DNA of 64,000 nucleotides, taken from the NCBI GenBank assembly GCA_963775635.1, contig CAVZJO010000009.1, positions 28,178 through 92,177 on the forward strand. Reading direction: 5' to 3'. A program made the translations under genes and the position numbers. Shown here piece by piece: positions 52,496-61,800 of the stretch. A model generated the notes under the pieces. It saw only the letters and a program-made list of their open reading frames with translations. It did not search any database and had not been told where the DNA came from. Every line of letters starts with the position of its first letter. Positions within the stretch are counted from its first letter, which is position 1. This DNA comes from JALORV01 sp963775635. GTDB lineage: Bacteria > Pseudomonadota > Gammaproteobacteria > Burkholderiales > Burkholderiaceae_F.

Positions 52496-54110
52496 ATGGA
52501 GCCCTATCTCTATGTCAGCGCCGCTGTGCTTGCGATCACAGCGATCGTCAATTTCGTGGCGCGCGGCGTCAATGTTCCGAGCCCAATTCTGCTGGTCATT
52601 GCCGGAACACTGCTCGCGATCATTCCCGGCGTACCGCGTATCGAGCTGCCGCCTGACCTGGTACTGCTGGTCATGCTGCCGCCGTTGATCTATTACGCGG
52701 CGTTTCGGATGAGCTGGCAGGCGTTCTGCCGCAATTTGCGACCGATCGTGCTGCTCGCCGTCGGCTGTGTCGTGTTCACTACTGTGACGGTCGCGGCCGC
52801 CGCTCATTGGTTGATCGGCCTCTCGTGGCCGGTCGCCTTCGCGCTGGGAGCGATTATCTCGCCGCCGGATGTCGTCGCGCCGCTTGCGATCGCGCGCAGA
52901 CTCGGCGTGCCGGCTCGGATTCTCGAAGTACTGGAGGGCGAAGGCCTGGTCAACGACGCGACTGCGCTGGTCCTGTTCAAATTCGCGTTGGTCGCTGCGC
53001 TGACTGGCGCCTTTTCGCTGACGCAGGCGGCGTTGACTTTTGGCGCCATCATCATTGGCGAAACGTTGTTCGGCATTGCCGTCGGCTGGGTGATGCTGCG
53101 GCTGCGGCATTGGGCCGGCGACCCGCTGATCGAGGTGATGCTGTCGTTGCTTACGCCCTTTATTGCATTCTGGGTGCCGCACGCGCTCGGTGGATCCGGT
53201 GTGCTGGCCACGGTCGTTGCAGGTCTGTATGTAGGCTACAAGGGCGTCGAGTTGATCCGATCGAACACCCGACTGCAGGCGTTGTTCTTCTGGGAATTCC
53301 TCGCCTACCTTCTCGAAGGCGCGATCTTTCTGCTGACGGGCTTGCAAGCGAAGAGAGTCATGGAAGGCCTGGAAGCGGTGCCGTTGAACCAGCTGCTGAT
53401 CTACGCGCTGGCGATCAGCCTCGTTGCAATCGCTTGTGCGTTTCATCTGGGTGTTTCCAGCAACCTATCTGCCAAGGATGATCTCGAGGCGGCTGCGTGA
53501 GCGGGACCCGGCGGCGCCCTGGCAGTATCCGTTCGTAGTCGCTTTCACGGGGGTACGGGGAGTCGTGTCGCTCGCTGCGGCGCTCAGTGTCCCGTTTGCT
53601 CTTGCTTCGGGTGAGCCATTTCCGGATCGCAGCCTCATTCTGTTTCTCACATTCAGCGTCATCGTCGTGACCTTGGTGCTGCAGGGCCCAACATTGCCCT
53701 GGTTGGTGCGGTGGCTTGGTCTGCATGAAGTCGGCGCTGTAGAAGCCCACCAGCGCGATCAGCTGGAAGCGCAAGTACGGACGGAGGCCGCGCGCGAATC
53801 GCTCGATCGTCTCGGACAAATAGCACAGACAGCGGGCCTTGCGCCAGAACACGCTGTGCGCATCCGGGAGCTGCAACGCGATCGAGTCGGCCGCCTCGAG
53901 AGGCGGATCGACCGCGATAATTGCAGCCGGCTATTGGCGGAACAGCTGGACAGGGTCGAGTTGGGGCTCATTCAAAGCGAGCGCGATTACATCAATCGAT
54001 TGTCGCGCGATCAACGCATCGAAGATGAAGTACGTCGGCGTATAGAGCGCGATCTCGATCTGCGTGAACAGGCGGTACTTCGCGATATGCGGGAAGAAGC
54101 CACGAGTTGA
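52496..54110 (+). pseudogene. CPA1-family Na+/H+ antiporter, one frameshift near 53435
   Basis: About 538 residues when repaired, typical for bacterial CPA1 (NhaP/YjcE-like). The first frame carries helices 1-10, with FALGAIISPPDVVAPLAIARRLG (the ion-binding region, SPPD near residue 125) and LEGEGLVNDATALVLFKFAL. The frame switches near 53435; the second frame continues FIWVFPATYLPRMI, FTGVRGVVSLAAALSVP (the conserved GVRG...S/AALALP helix) and a long charged cytoplasmic tail ending LREQAVLRDMREEATS. It would exchange Na+ or K+ for H+ across the inner membrane. It is convergent with the LysR gene. Confidence 0.85.
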
Positions 54111-54165
54111 AAGATCTCTGGGCGCCCCGCCAGGTCGTCGCCCTCCCGAGCGTTGGAAAGCAGCC

Positions 54166-55111
54166 TCAAGAATAAGGCGAGCGCCGGCCGAGCCCGCCTT
54201 GCGCGAACAGTGCCGCGATCCAGTCCACGAAGACCCGCACTTTCGCGCTGAGGTGGCGATTCGCGGGGTAGAGGACGTGGATCGGAATGAGGCTCCGGCT
54301 GCCACGCGGCGAGGACAGCCTTGAGCTCGCCGAGCGCGGCTTGCTTCATCATGAAGGCCGGCATCTGCGCGATGCCAAGGCCGGCACGCGCAGCGGCAAG
54401 ATGCGCGTTGCTTTCGTTGACGGCGACCGTGTGGCGAGCTTCGATCTCGATGCGCTTGCCGTCGCGTTCGAAGGCAAGCGGCAGCATGCGGCCGGTGCGC
54501 GCAGAGGTGTGGGCCGCGACCACGTGGCCGCTCTCCAGGTCGGAGGGATGCGTCGGCGTTCCGTGACGTTTGAGATACGCCGGTGTCGCGCACGTGACCC
54601 ATGGAAGGTCACCGATATGGCGTGCGACCAATGATTGCTCCTGCTCCGTGAGCGAACCACCGCGGATCACGCAATCCACATTCTCGCCGATGAGATCGAC
54701 CATCCGGTCGCTGACGCCGAAATCAAGCTGGATTTCCGGGTAGCGTCCCACGAACGAAGGCAGCGCCGGGATGATGAACATGCTGGCAATGCTGCCGCCC
54801 GCGTCGACGCGCAGCCTGCCCTTCGGGCTCGCCTGCGCGTTCGCCACACTGGACTCGATGTCCTCGAGATCGCCCAGTAATCGCGTCGCACGCTCGTAAT
54901 ACGCCGCGCCGTCCGGCGTGACCACGACCTTGCGAGTCGTGCGATTCAGCAGCCTCACGCGCAAATGTTTCTCGAGGCCTTGCACGAGCTTCGTCACTGT
55001 GGGCTTCGGCATCCGCAGCGAGTCGGCCGCCTTGGTGAAGGTTCCGGCCTCCACCACCCGCGCATAGACCTGCATCGCGAGCACCACGTTCAGCTTCGGA
55101 TTCACGTTCAT
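54166..55111 (-). pseudogene. LysR-family regulator, one frameshift near 54281
   Basis: From ATG 55111 the helix-turn-helix is FTKAADSLRMPKPTVTKLVQGLEKHL (Leu/Met variants of the usual LSxxxPAVSxxI). The effector domain runs to VLAAWQPEPH. One extra base near 54281 then shifts the frame; the true C-terminus PIHVLYPANRHLSAKVRVFV then DWIAALF follows in another frame and stops at TGA 54166-54168. It has about 314 residues when repaired. It is divergent from the SDR operon at 55246, which it probably regulates. The long frame past the break reads through to 54011 and is not the natural end. Confidence 0.85.
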
Positions 55112-55245
55112 TCGCAGGAGCGGCTCCGGGACGTTTCATCAATTATTCCCTATTGGAAATAAAGAAGCCACGAGAAAGCTGTTTATTCGCCGTGATGAAA
55201 CACATAGATTTCGTTCACCCAAACAACTGTCACAGGAGAACGCAG

Positions 55246-55990
55246 ATGAGCACGCAAGCTTTCAGGAAAAGTCGCCCTGGTCACCGGCGGTTCGCGTGGC
55301 ATCGGCGCCGCTGCCGCTCGGGCGCTCGCCGACGACGGCGCAGACGTCGCGATCAGCTACGTGAGCTCTGCCGACAAGGCGAAGGCGCTGGTGCGCGAGC
55401 TGCAGGACAAGGGCGTCCGTGCAGTGGCATTCCAGGCGGATCAGGGCGACGCGAAACAGGTGACGCAACTCGTGCGCAAGGTCGCCGACCACTTCGGCCA
55501 TCTCGACATCCTCGTGAACAGCGCCGGTGTTTTCGTGACCGGCCCGGTCGGCGAGGTCGATGCCGCGGCGATGGATCGGCAGTTTGCGATCAACGTGGGA
55601 GGCGTGGCGACTGCGGTGCGCGAAGCCGCGAAGCTGATGAGCGAAGGCGGCCGCATCATCTCCATCGGATCGGGCGCCGCGACTTCATCGCCGTGGCCCG
55701 GCATTGCCGATTACTCGGCAAGCAAGGCGGCCGTGGCGGCGTATACGCGCGGATGGGCGCGTGACCTCGGGCCGAAGGGCATCACGGTCAACGTCGTGCA
55801 GCCAGGCCCGATCGACACCGACATGAATCCCGCCGACGGCGCGTTCTCGGACATGCAGAAGGCGGGCACGGCGCTCGGCCGATACGGACGCCCGGAAGAG
55901 ATCGGCGCCACGGTGGCGTTCCTCGCGAGCAAGGGTGCGGCGTACATCACGGGCGCCAGCATCGACGTCGACGGCGGCTACAACGCCTGA
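55246..55990 (+). pseudogene. Short-chain dehydrogenase/reductase, frameshift near 55264
   Basis: ATG 55246 (AGGAG upstream) opens MSTQAF, but the SDR sequence GKVALVTGGSRGIGAAAAR (TGxxxGIG NAD(P)-binding motif) lies in the next frame, so one base differs near 55262-55266. After that the frame is intact: DILVNSAGVFV (NNAG variant), IISIGSGAATSSPWPGIADYSASKAAVAAYT (catalytic Ser, Tyr-x3-Lys) and PGPIDTDMNP. It has about 248 residues when repaired. It is a 3-oxoacyl reductase-like SDR of unknown substrate. It is the first gene of a four-gene unit divergent from the LysR gene. Confidence 0.88.
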
Positions 55991-56011
55991 CCCCCTATCA
56001 AGGAGAGCGAC

Positions 56012-56611
56012 ATGAAGATCGGAATCATCGGCGCTGGCGCGATCGGGCAAGCCGTCGCCAAGCAGGTCGTCACCGCTGGGCACGAAGCCCTGCTCAGCAA
56101 CAGCCGCGGCCCGGACTCGCTGCGGGACATCGTTCAGCAGCTTGGCGCACGTGCTCACGCCGTGACGACGCGGGAAGCGGCGGGCGCTGACATCGTCGTG
56201 CTGTCCGTAACCTGGGATGCCGTGCCGCAGGCGCTCGCGGACCTGCCGCCTTGGAACAACCGCATCCTGATCGACGCGACGAACCCGGTACTGCAGCCCG
56301 GCTTCAGGCTCGCGGACCTCGACGGCAAGACTTCGAGCGAGGTCGTCGCGTCGTTGGCGAAAAACGCACGCGTGGTCAAGGCCATGAACACGCTGCTCGC
56401 CAAAGTGCTTGCATCCGATCCTCGCGAGGCCGGTGGGCGGCGCGTGCTCTTCATTTCCGGCGACGACGCGACGGCGAAGAAAACGGTGGCCGGGCTTCTC
56501 GATGAGTTCGGATTCGCAACGATCGACCTTGGCACGCTGAAGGTCGGCGGAGGGCTCCAACAGTTTCCCGGCGGACCGCTGCCGGTGCACAACCTGATCA
56601 AGATGGCTTGA
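56012..56611 (+). CDS. NADPH-dependent F420-type reductase-like oxidoreductase
   Basis: 199 residues. The N-terminal Rossmann motif is MKIGIIGAGAIGQAVAKQVV, with LLSNSRGPDSL suiting NADP(H). The later segment KAMNTLLAKVLASDP then GGRRVLFISGDDATAKKTVAGL is typical of the F420-dependent NADP reductase/ProC-like coenzyme-binding family (PF03807). Few betaproteobacteria make F420, so it probably uses another cofactor. It starts 21 bases after the SDR stop, in the same operon. Confidence 0.85.
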   Translation: MKIGIIGAGAIGQAVAKQVVTAGHEALLSNSRGPDSLRDIVQQLGARAHAVTTREAAGADIVVLSVTWDAVPQALADLPPWNNRILIDATNPVLQPGFRLADLDGKTSSEVVASLAKNARVVKAMNTLLAKVLASDPREAGGRRVLFISGDDATAKKTVAGLLDEFGFATIDLGTLKVGGGLQQFPGGPLPVHNLIKMA

Positions 56612-56637
56612 CTCGAAACCCTGATGAAAGGAACCTC

Positions 56638-57312
56638 ATGAATTCCAAGAACGGCCTGGGCGCATTGCTGACACCGGACAACTGCGCCTTGATTCTCATC
56701 GACCACCAGCCCTTCCAGTTCGCGGGCCTGCGCAGCCACGACACGCAGACGGTCATCAACAACGTCGTCGGGCTGGCCAAAGCGGCCAAGGCCTTCGGCG
56801 TGCCGACGCTTCTCACCACCGTCGTCGAAGAGCGCGGCGGCTACCTGCTCAAGCAGTTGCAGGACGTCTTTCCCGATCAGAAGCCGATCGACCGCACGTT
56901 CATCAATACATGGGAGGACGCGCGCGTCGTCGACTGGGTGAAGAAGACCGGCAAGAAGAAGATCGTGATGGCGGCGCTGTGGACCGAGATCTGCCTGGCG
57001 ATGCCGGCGATCCACGCGCTCGGCGAAGGTTACGAGGTCTACATCGTGACCGACGCTTCCGGCGGCGTGAGCCTCGAGGCGCACGAGATGGCGGTCCAGC
57101 GGATGGTCCAGGCTGGCGCCGTGCCTCTCACGTGGACGGTCTTCGCCTCCGAGCTCCAGCGCGATTGGGCTCGAACCGCGACCGTGCCCGCGGTCGCGCA
57201 GATGCTCATCGACCATATGGGCAACGTCGGCACGAGCTTCCTGTGGGAGCAGCAGTTACTCGCCTCGTCCAGCGCGCAAACCAGCGTCGAGCGATCGAAG
57301 GTGGCTGCGTGA
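56638..57312 (+). CDS. Isochorismatase-family cysteine hydrolase
   Basis: 224 residues from ATG 56638 (AAAGGA upstream). The catalytic triad is visible: Asp in LILIDHQPFQF (residue about 22), Lys in KKTGKKKIVMAAL, Cys in ALWTEICLAMPAIHAL (residue about 121). The fold matches YcaC/isochorismatase-like hydrolases, which cleave amides or ethers of unknown substrates in many cases. It is the third gene of the SDR unit; its stop overlaps the next start (GTGA). Confidence 0.88.
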   Translation: MNSKNGLGALLTPDNCALILIDHQPFQFAGLRSHDTQTVINNVVGLAKAAKAFGVPTLLTTVVEERGGYLLKQLQDVFPDQKPIDRTFINTWEDARVVDWVKKTGKKKIVMAALWTEICLAMPAIHALGEGYEVYIVTDASGGVSLEAHEMAVQRMVQAGAVPLTWTVFASELQRDWARTATVPAVAQMLIDHMGNVGTSFLWEQQLLASSSAQTSVERSKVAA

Positions 57313-57788
57313 ATGCAGCACGGCTCCTTCTCACCGTCCTGGGGGCACTCATGATCTCTAGCTCGGCCGGCGGCGCGAACGCGGACAGCTACAAGAAGGA
57401 CGTGATCCTTTTTTACGACGCGTTCGCCATGAAACAGCCGGCGCTCCTCGACCGCATCCTCGACGCGCAGTGGGTGGACATCCCGCCGGCGCCCGACCAG
57501 CCCCCGGGACCCGCCGGTGGAAAGCAACTGCTCGCGGAGCTGACACGGGCATTCCCCGACCTGGACATCAAGGTGGAAGAGGTATTACGCGACGGCAATA
57601 AGGTGATCGTGCGCTCCACTCTCTCGGGCACGCAGCGCGAAACCTTCCTCGGAATTCCGGCGAAGGGCCGCACGATGAGCATCCAGGCCGTCGACATCCA
57701 CGAGTTCAGGGACGGGAAAATCGTCCGGACGTGGCATACAGAGGACTGGATGACGGGCCTCCATCAACTCGGGGCGTTCGACAAGTGA
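57309..57788 (+). CDS. Secreted SnoaL-like (NTF2 fold) protein
   Basis: 159 residues from GTG 57309. A Sec signal (LLLTVLGALMISSSAGGANA) is followed by one NTF2-like domain: DVILFYDAFAMKQPALLDRIL, LTRAFPDLDIKVEEVLRDGNKVIVR and IQAVDIHEFRDGKIVRTWHTEDW, the SnoaL-like polyketide cyclase/ester cyclase pattern. Active-site Asp and His are kept, but many family members have no known reaction. It is the last gene of the SDR unit. Confidence 0.85.
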   Translation: MNAARLLLTVLGALMISSSAGGANADSYKKDVILFYDAFAMKQPALLDRILDAQWVDIPPAPDQPPGPAGGKQLLAELTRAFPDLDIKVEEVLRDGNKVIVRSTLSGTQRETFLGIPAKGRTMSIQAVDIHEFRDGKIVRTWHTEDWMTGLHQLGAFDK

Positions 57789-58442
57789 ACAGGGGTTGCT
57801 TCGAGGGCGGGTGACCGGCGTCTGCATTCCGGAAGTCTTCAAGCGCAGGACGGAAGCAAGCTAGTCATGTTCGATGCAAAAACCCCCACCGAGGTGTTCG
57901 CAGTCGTTGAATTGAAATAGTGGAACTGCGTAGCAAAGTCTCATGGCTGGCCGCATGCCTCGGCGGCGGACGGCCAGAAGCGGCCGTCTCTTGTGATGAG
58001 CTAGATTGCCCAAAAGCAGACCTCCATTAGCCGGCCGGAGTCAAGGGACAAGACGAGTACGTCGCAATTCAAATGCGCTACTTCAGGCTCAAGCGCTAGC
58101 CACCGTTACTTCTGCAAGTACTAACCGCGCCCTGTTTCTCACTGGTCGGTTGCGAACCGAATCGCACCAGACATCCGTCGGGATCAAGCGTGTCGCGCTG
58201 CTCTGCGAGCGCCCTGGCGGCGCTTGCCGCCCCAGAGAAACTTCGGTGCCAAGCCGTGTCCAAGGGGTCGCTTGCACTGCGCGTGGCTATCGCCGAGTGG
58301 GCGACGCCAGTCCTTTGGTGGCTCACGGCCTGGGCGATTCAGCAATCTGCAGTCATGCCGATGGCGCCAGGGCGGCGTCCAAATCACATTAGGTGGATTC
58401 ACACCAGTCTGCTTTCCTGGCTCACCGCCCCGGGCCAAACCG
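57789..58442. other. 654-base gene-poor stretch next to the IS110 element
   Basis: It lies between the SnoaL-like gene and the IS110 transposase stop. I see no convincing coding region (an open frame at 58006-58392 has no recognisable product), RNA gene or repeat. Part of it may be the right end of the IS110 element, whose boundary I cannot place. Confidence 0.5.
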
Positions 58443-59459
58443 TTACGCGAAGCATCGATTCACATCGAACGGCTGCTGGTCGCGCAGGATGTGGTAGCAG
58501 GCGCGCGCCAGCTTGTGCGCCAGCGCCTTGAGCGCCACGATGCGATTGGTCCTGCTCTTCTTGCGATCATAAAAACTGCGGGCCTGCGGGCAGTAGCGCA
58601 GCGCGAAGTTGGCTGCTTCCACAAAGGCCCACGACAGGTACTTGTTGCCGTTGCGGGTGTTGCCTTCGCCCTTTTTCTTGCCGTTACTTTCCCGCACGCT
58701 GTCGACGCAGCGGCAGTAGGAACTGAAGTTGCCGACCCGTGCAAACCGACCGATCGATCCGGTCTCCAGCATGATCGTGGTCGCCAGCGTCTCGCCAATG
58801 CCGGGTACCGTCTTCAACAGGCGGTACTCGGGGCGCAAGCGCACCCGTTCCTGGAGGCGCTTCTCCAGCACCTCAATCTGCTGCCCCAGCGCCTGGCTCA
58901 CGGCGCGGTTTGCTTCCAGGGCGAGCGCCACGTCGGGCGCAAAACCAAACTCTTCGACCTGCGCGGCCGTCAGCCGTTTGACGGCCTCGCCCTTCAGGCG
59001 GCTGCCCGTCTGCCGCATCAGGATGCCCTCAATCGATAACACCTGGGCCGTGCGATAACGCACCAGCTGCATGCGCTTACGCGCCAGGTCGCGCGCGCCG
59101 CGTTGCTCGCGTGGATAGATATAGCCCTCGGCCAGCAACCCCAGCCGCAGCAGCTGCGCCAGATACGCCGCATCAGCAAAGTCCCCGCTGTGCTTGAGCC
59201 CCTCGTACTTCTTGATCGCCGCCGGGTGCGCCAGATGCACCCGGTAGCCCGCCTCCATCAGCCCATCCACCAGCCAGTACCAGTTGTAAGTCGACTCGAT
59301 CACCACGCCAACGGCCTCATCCCGATGCGGCGCTAGCGCCGCCGCAATCGCCGCCAGATCGTTGGGCAACCGCTTCTGATACACCACTCGATCGTCGTCG
59401 TCGGCCACCACCACCACGCTGTTGTTGGAGTGCAAATCAATGCCGATAAACTTCCGCAT
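58443..59459 (-). CDS. IS110-family transposase
   Basis: 338 residues from ATG 59459. The N-terminal DEDD (RuvC-like) domain starts MRKFIGIDLHSNNSVVVV, with Asp 8, Glu in VVIESTYNWYWLVDGL, and Asp in LKHSGDFADAAYLAQLL. The C-terminal transposase_20 domain has TVPGIGETLATTIMLETGSI (helix-hairpin-helix) and the conserved Ser region (GNFSSYCRCVDSVRES). This is IS110-group rather than IS1111-group organisation, judging from the start and the non-coding DNA upstream. The frame is intact, so the element may be active. Confidence 0.93.
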   Translation of the reverse strand: MRKFIGIDLHSNNSVVVVADDDDRVVYQKRLPNDLAAIAAALAPHRDEAVGVVIESTYNWYWLVDGLMEAGYRVHLAHPAAIKKYEGLKHSGDFADAAYLAQLLRLGLLAEGYIYPREQRGARDLARKRMQLVRYRTAQVLSIEGILMRQTGSRLKGEAVKRLTAAQVEEFGFAPDVALALEANRAVSQALGQQIEVLEKRLQERVRLRPEYRLLKTVPGIGETLATTIMLETGSIGRFARVGNFSSYCRCVDSVRESNGKKKGEGNTRNGNKYLSWAFVEAANFALRYCPQARSFYDRKKSRTNRIVALKALAHKLARACYHILRDQQPFDVNRCFA

Positions 59460-59612
59460 GCCGGTCTCCTTCAGGGTCGTCAAGACAAAACGCACCTTGA
59501 CTCTATCCCCGCCGTGCCTCGCGGCACGGTGTGGAGGCCGGCTACATGATCATCACATCCCCGAGGCTCGGGTAGGAGCCAACGCGCGAGCCGTCTGCCA
59601 TTGACCCAATAA
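59460..59612 (-). ncRNA. Candidate IS110 bridge RNA region
   Basis: 153 bases of non-coding DNA upstream of the transposase, the position of the bridge RNA in IS110 elements. It holds a 7-bp hairpin CCGTGCC-GCGA-GGCACGG with a GNRA loop (59512-59529, minus strand) and further complementary stretches (GCCGGCC; CCCGAGCCTCGGGG). Bridge RNAs carry target- and donor-binding loops, which I did not resolve. Confidence 0.4.
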
Positions 59613-60512
59613 TCATCGGTTGAGGAAATCCACAATCAAAGGAATCACTTTCCCAGGCGCCTCTTCCATAAGCCAGTGACCTGCGCCCGCTACCAGGACC
59701 CCTTCCACGTTCGTGTCAACTAGCTTGCCTTGATCGATGAGAAATTGGCCGCCCGCTTTCTCGCCAGAGAGTACGAGCATTGGCATCGTGAGCGGCGTCT
59801 TTGCGAATTGCGCAAACTCCTTCGCGTCTTGCTCGAAAGCCCGAAACGTTTCCATCCCGGCGTTGACGTGGCCAGGCTTGGCGTACTCCTTCGCGTAGAA
59901 CTTGCGGTCCGCTTCTGATAGAGAGCGCGAAGGGTCAGCCGCGAAGTCGTTCCAGAAGTGCTCGAGGTAGATGCGCTCGCGTCCGTTCACGAGGGCAAGT
60001 GGCGTCTTGCCGTAGAAGTGAAAGTGCCAAAGGTCGCGCAGGAGCCAGACTTTGGTCCAGTCGCCCACGCCCGGCAGAAAAGCTTCCATGAGCACGATGC
60101 GTTGAACTTCTGCCGGGTATTGGGCGGCATAGGCATACGCGACCATTAATCCGATGTCGTGGCCAACCAGCTCGATGCTTTTGAATCCAAGCCCGTTCAC
60201 CAACGCGTGAACGTCCCGCGCTAGGGCAGCCTTTGTATATCCCTCGGCCGGCGCGGCAGAACTACCGTAGCCGCGCAGGTCAGGCGCAATGACGGTGTGG
60301 TTGCTCGCCAACGCCTTGATGAGTGGACGCCACATATGACTCGTCTGTCCGAAGCCATGCAGCAGGACAACCGGGTTGCCCTTGCCTGCCTGAAGATAGT
60401 GCATGCGAATGCCGTTTACTTCGGCAAACCGGCCCTGGATGTCCTGTGCAAACACCGCGCCAAAGAAAAGCGTGGCGCACAGCGAAAGAATAATTCGGCT
60501 GATGAGGTTCAT
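59613..60512 (-). CDS. Secreted alpha/beta hydrolase, epoxide hydrolase/dehalogenase type
   Basis: 299 residues from ATG 60512, chosen because it begins the Sec signal MNLISRIILSLCATLFFGAV directly; 5 more upstream codons are possible. The oxyanion motif is VVLLHGFGQTSHMW, and the nucleophile elbow is LVGHDIGLMVAYAYA, with Asp as the nucleophile (GHDIG), which points to the epoxide hydrolase/haloalkane or haloacetate dehalogenase branch. Catalytic His is in GAGHWLMEEAP. A periplasmic location is likely. The substrate is unknown. The 3' end abuts the IS110 element but appears complete (IVDFLNR). Confidence 0.88.
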   Translation of the reverse strand: MNLISRIILSLCATLFFGAVFAQDIQGRFAEVNGIRMHYLQAGKGNPVVLLHGFGQTSHMWRPLIKALASNHTVIAPDLRGYGSSAAPAEGYTKAALARDVHALVNGLGFKSIELVGHDIGLMVAYAYAAQYPAEVQRIVLMEAFLPGVGDWTKVWLLRDLWHFHFYGKTPLALVNGRERIYLEHFWNDFAADPSRSLSEADRKFYAKEYAKPGHVNAGMETFRAFEQDAKEFAQFAKTPLTMPMLVLSGEKAGGQFLIDQGKLVDTNVEGVLVAGAGHWLMEEAPGKVIPLIVDFLNR

Positions 60513-60739
60513 GATTTTCCCGGTCAACTTCAGTTACGTTGGGTAAAGGTCGAGACTGAGCATCCGCCGCTACGCCAGCCAACCACCATCGACCGCGAGG
60601 CAGGCTTCCCCACAGCAGACGATTCGCCTGTTAGTTGCACTTGCAGCATGCAACTCGGCCAACCTACACGCGAACATTTGGCCAGAATTTGGCGAGAAGG
60701 TGGCCGCATTGCAGACTGGCTGCTCCGCCGACAACGGAG

Positions 60740-61645
60740 CTAAATCGTTGCGCGTAGTCGCCGCACATCGGCGCCGGGTGATGCGCCGAACATGCGACTG
60801 TACTCGCGGCTGAACTGGCTAGGGCTTTCGTATCCCACGCGATGACCCGCGGTCGCGGCATCGGATGCCTCGGCCAGCAACAGCCGCCGCGCTTCCTGCA
60901 AGCGTAAGTGCTTCTGGTACTGGAGCGGGCTCATCGCGGTGACCGCCCGAAAATGTTCGTGAAACGACGAGGTACTCATGCTCGCGCGCGCTGCGAGGTC
61001 TGCGACGCGCAGCGGTTCGGCATAGTTCCTCTTGAGCCACTCGATCGACTGGGCGACGCGTTTCGAGTGGCTGTGCGCGGCGGCCATCTGCCGCAAGCGC
61101 CATCCCTCCTCACCCTTCAGCAGTCGATAGAGGATCTCCCGCTCGGCCAGCGGCGCCAAAGCGGGAATGTCCTCCGGCTCGTCAAGAAGACGAAGCAGCC
61201 TGAGCAGAGCGTCGAGGAGTTCGCGATCCGTCCTTGCGACATATAGGCCGCGCGCCGGCACGGTTGGCGCCGGCGGAAGGTCTGACTGCAAGAGGAGGGA
61301 GGCAATCTCCGTGCGCTCGAACCGCAGCGCTAACCCGAGATACGGCCGCTCGGCCGTAGCCTCGATCACTGCGCCGGATATCGGCAGGTCCACGGTCGCG
61401 ACGACATAAGTGGCGGGGTCGTACACGTAAACCTCATCGCCCAGCAGCATCCGCTTGCGTCCCTGCGCCATCACGCATACGCACGGCTCGTACACCGTGG
61501 GCATCGGCTCGTTCGGGATGCTTGCGCGCGCCAGGGTCAGGTTCGCGATGGTGGTCGGGTGGACGCCGTCCGTGCCGGTGGATCGGGCGATTCGGTCTGC
61601 CAGTTCAGCCAACGCCGCCGTCAAGGCAAGCTCTTGAGTAGTCAT
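60740..61645 (-). CDS. AraC-family transcriptional regulator
   Basis: 301 residues. The N-terminal AraC_N-type cupin domain includes VCVMAQGRKRMLLGDEVYVYDP and VVATVDLPISG. Two helix-turn-helix motifs follow at the C-terminus: RVADLAARASMSTSSFHEHFRAV and AGHRVGYESPSQFSREYSRMFG. It is divergent from the SDR gene at 61801, with 155 bases between, and is likely its regulator. The frame is intact. Confidence 0.92.
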   Translation of the reverse strand: MTTQELALTAALAELADRIARSTGTDGVHPTTIANLTLARASIPNEPMPTVYEPCVCVMAQGRKRMLLGDEVYVYDPATYVVATVDLPISGAVIEATAERPYLGLALRFERTEIASLLLQSDLPPAPTVPARGLYVARTDRELLDALLRLLRLLDEPEDIPALAPLAEREILYRLLKGEEGWRLRQMAAAHSHSKRVAQSIEWLKRNYAEPLRVADLAARASMSTSSFHEHFRAVTAMSPLQYQKHLRLQEARRLLLAEASDAATAGHRVGYESPSQFSREYSRMFGASPGADVRRLRATI

Positions 61646-61800
61646 GGGTAAATGCTAGCCGCACCGAGCAGCGGCGCGCTAGGTCAAGTTGGACTGGTCG
61701 GAGGAATAGGCAAGAACCGGGGCGGATTCGGCTACCGCGTGCGGCCCTACTGGTTGGACACTGCGCACGTCTCGCAACCCAACCCACTTGGAGCAGTGCC

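Larger units (their letters stand above)
58443..59612 (-). mobile_element. IS110-family insertion sequence, ends not resolved
   Basis: Built from the intact transposase and the non-coding DNA upstream of it, up to the stop codon of the next gene at 59613. IS110 elements have no long terminal inverted repeats, and I could not identify either boundary. Confidence 0.7.

Noticed and set aside
58006..58392. 128-codon open frame beside the IS110 element
   Set aside because: No recognisable sequence, no ribosome binding site, and unusual composition; left as intergenic.
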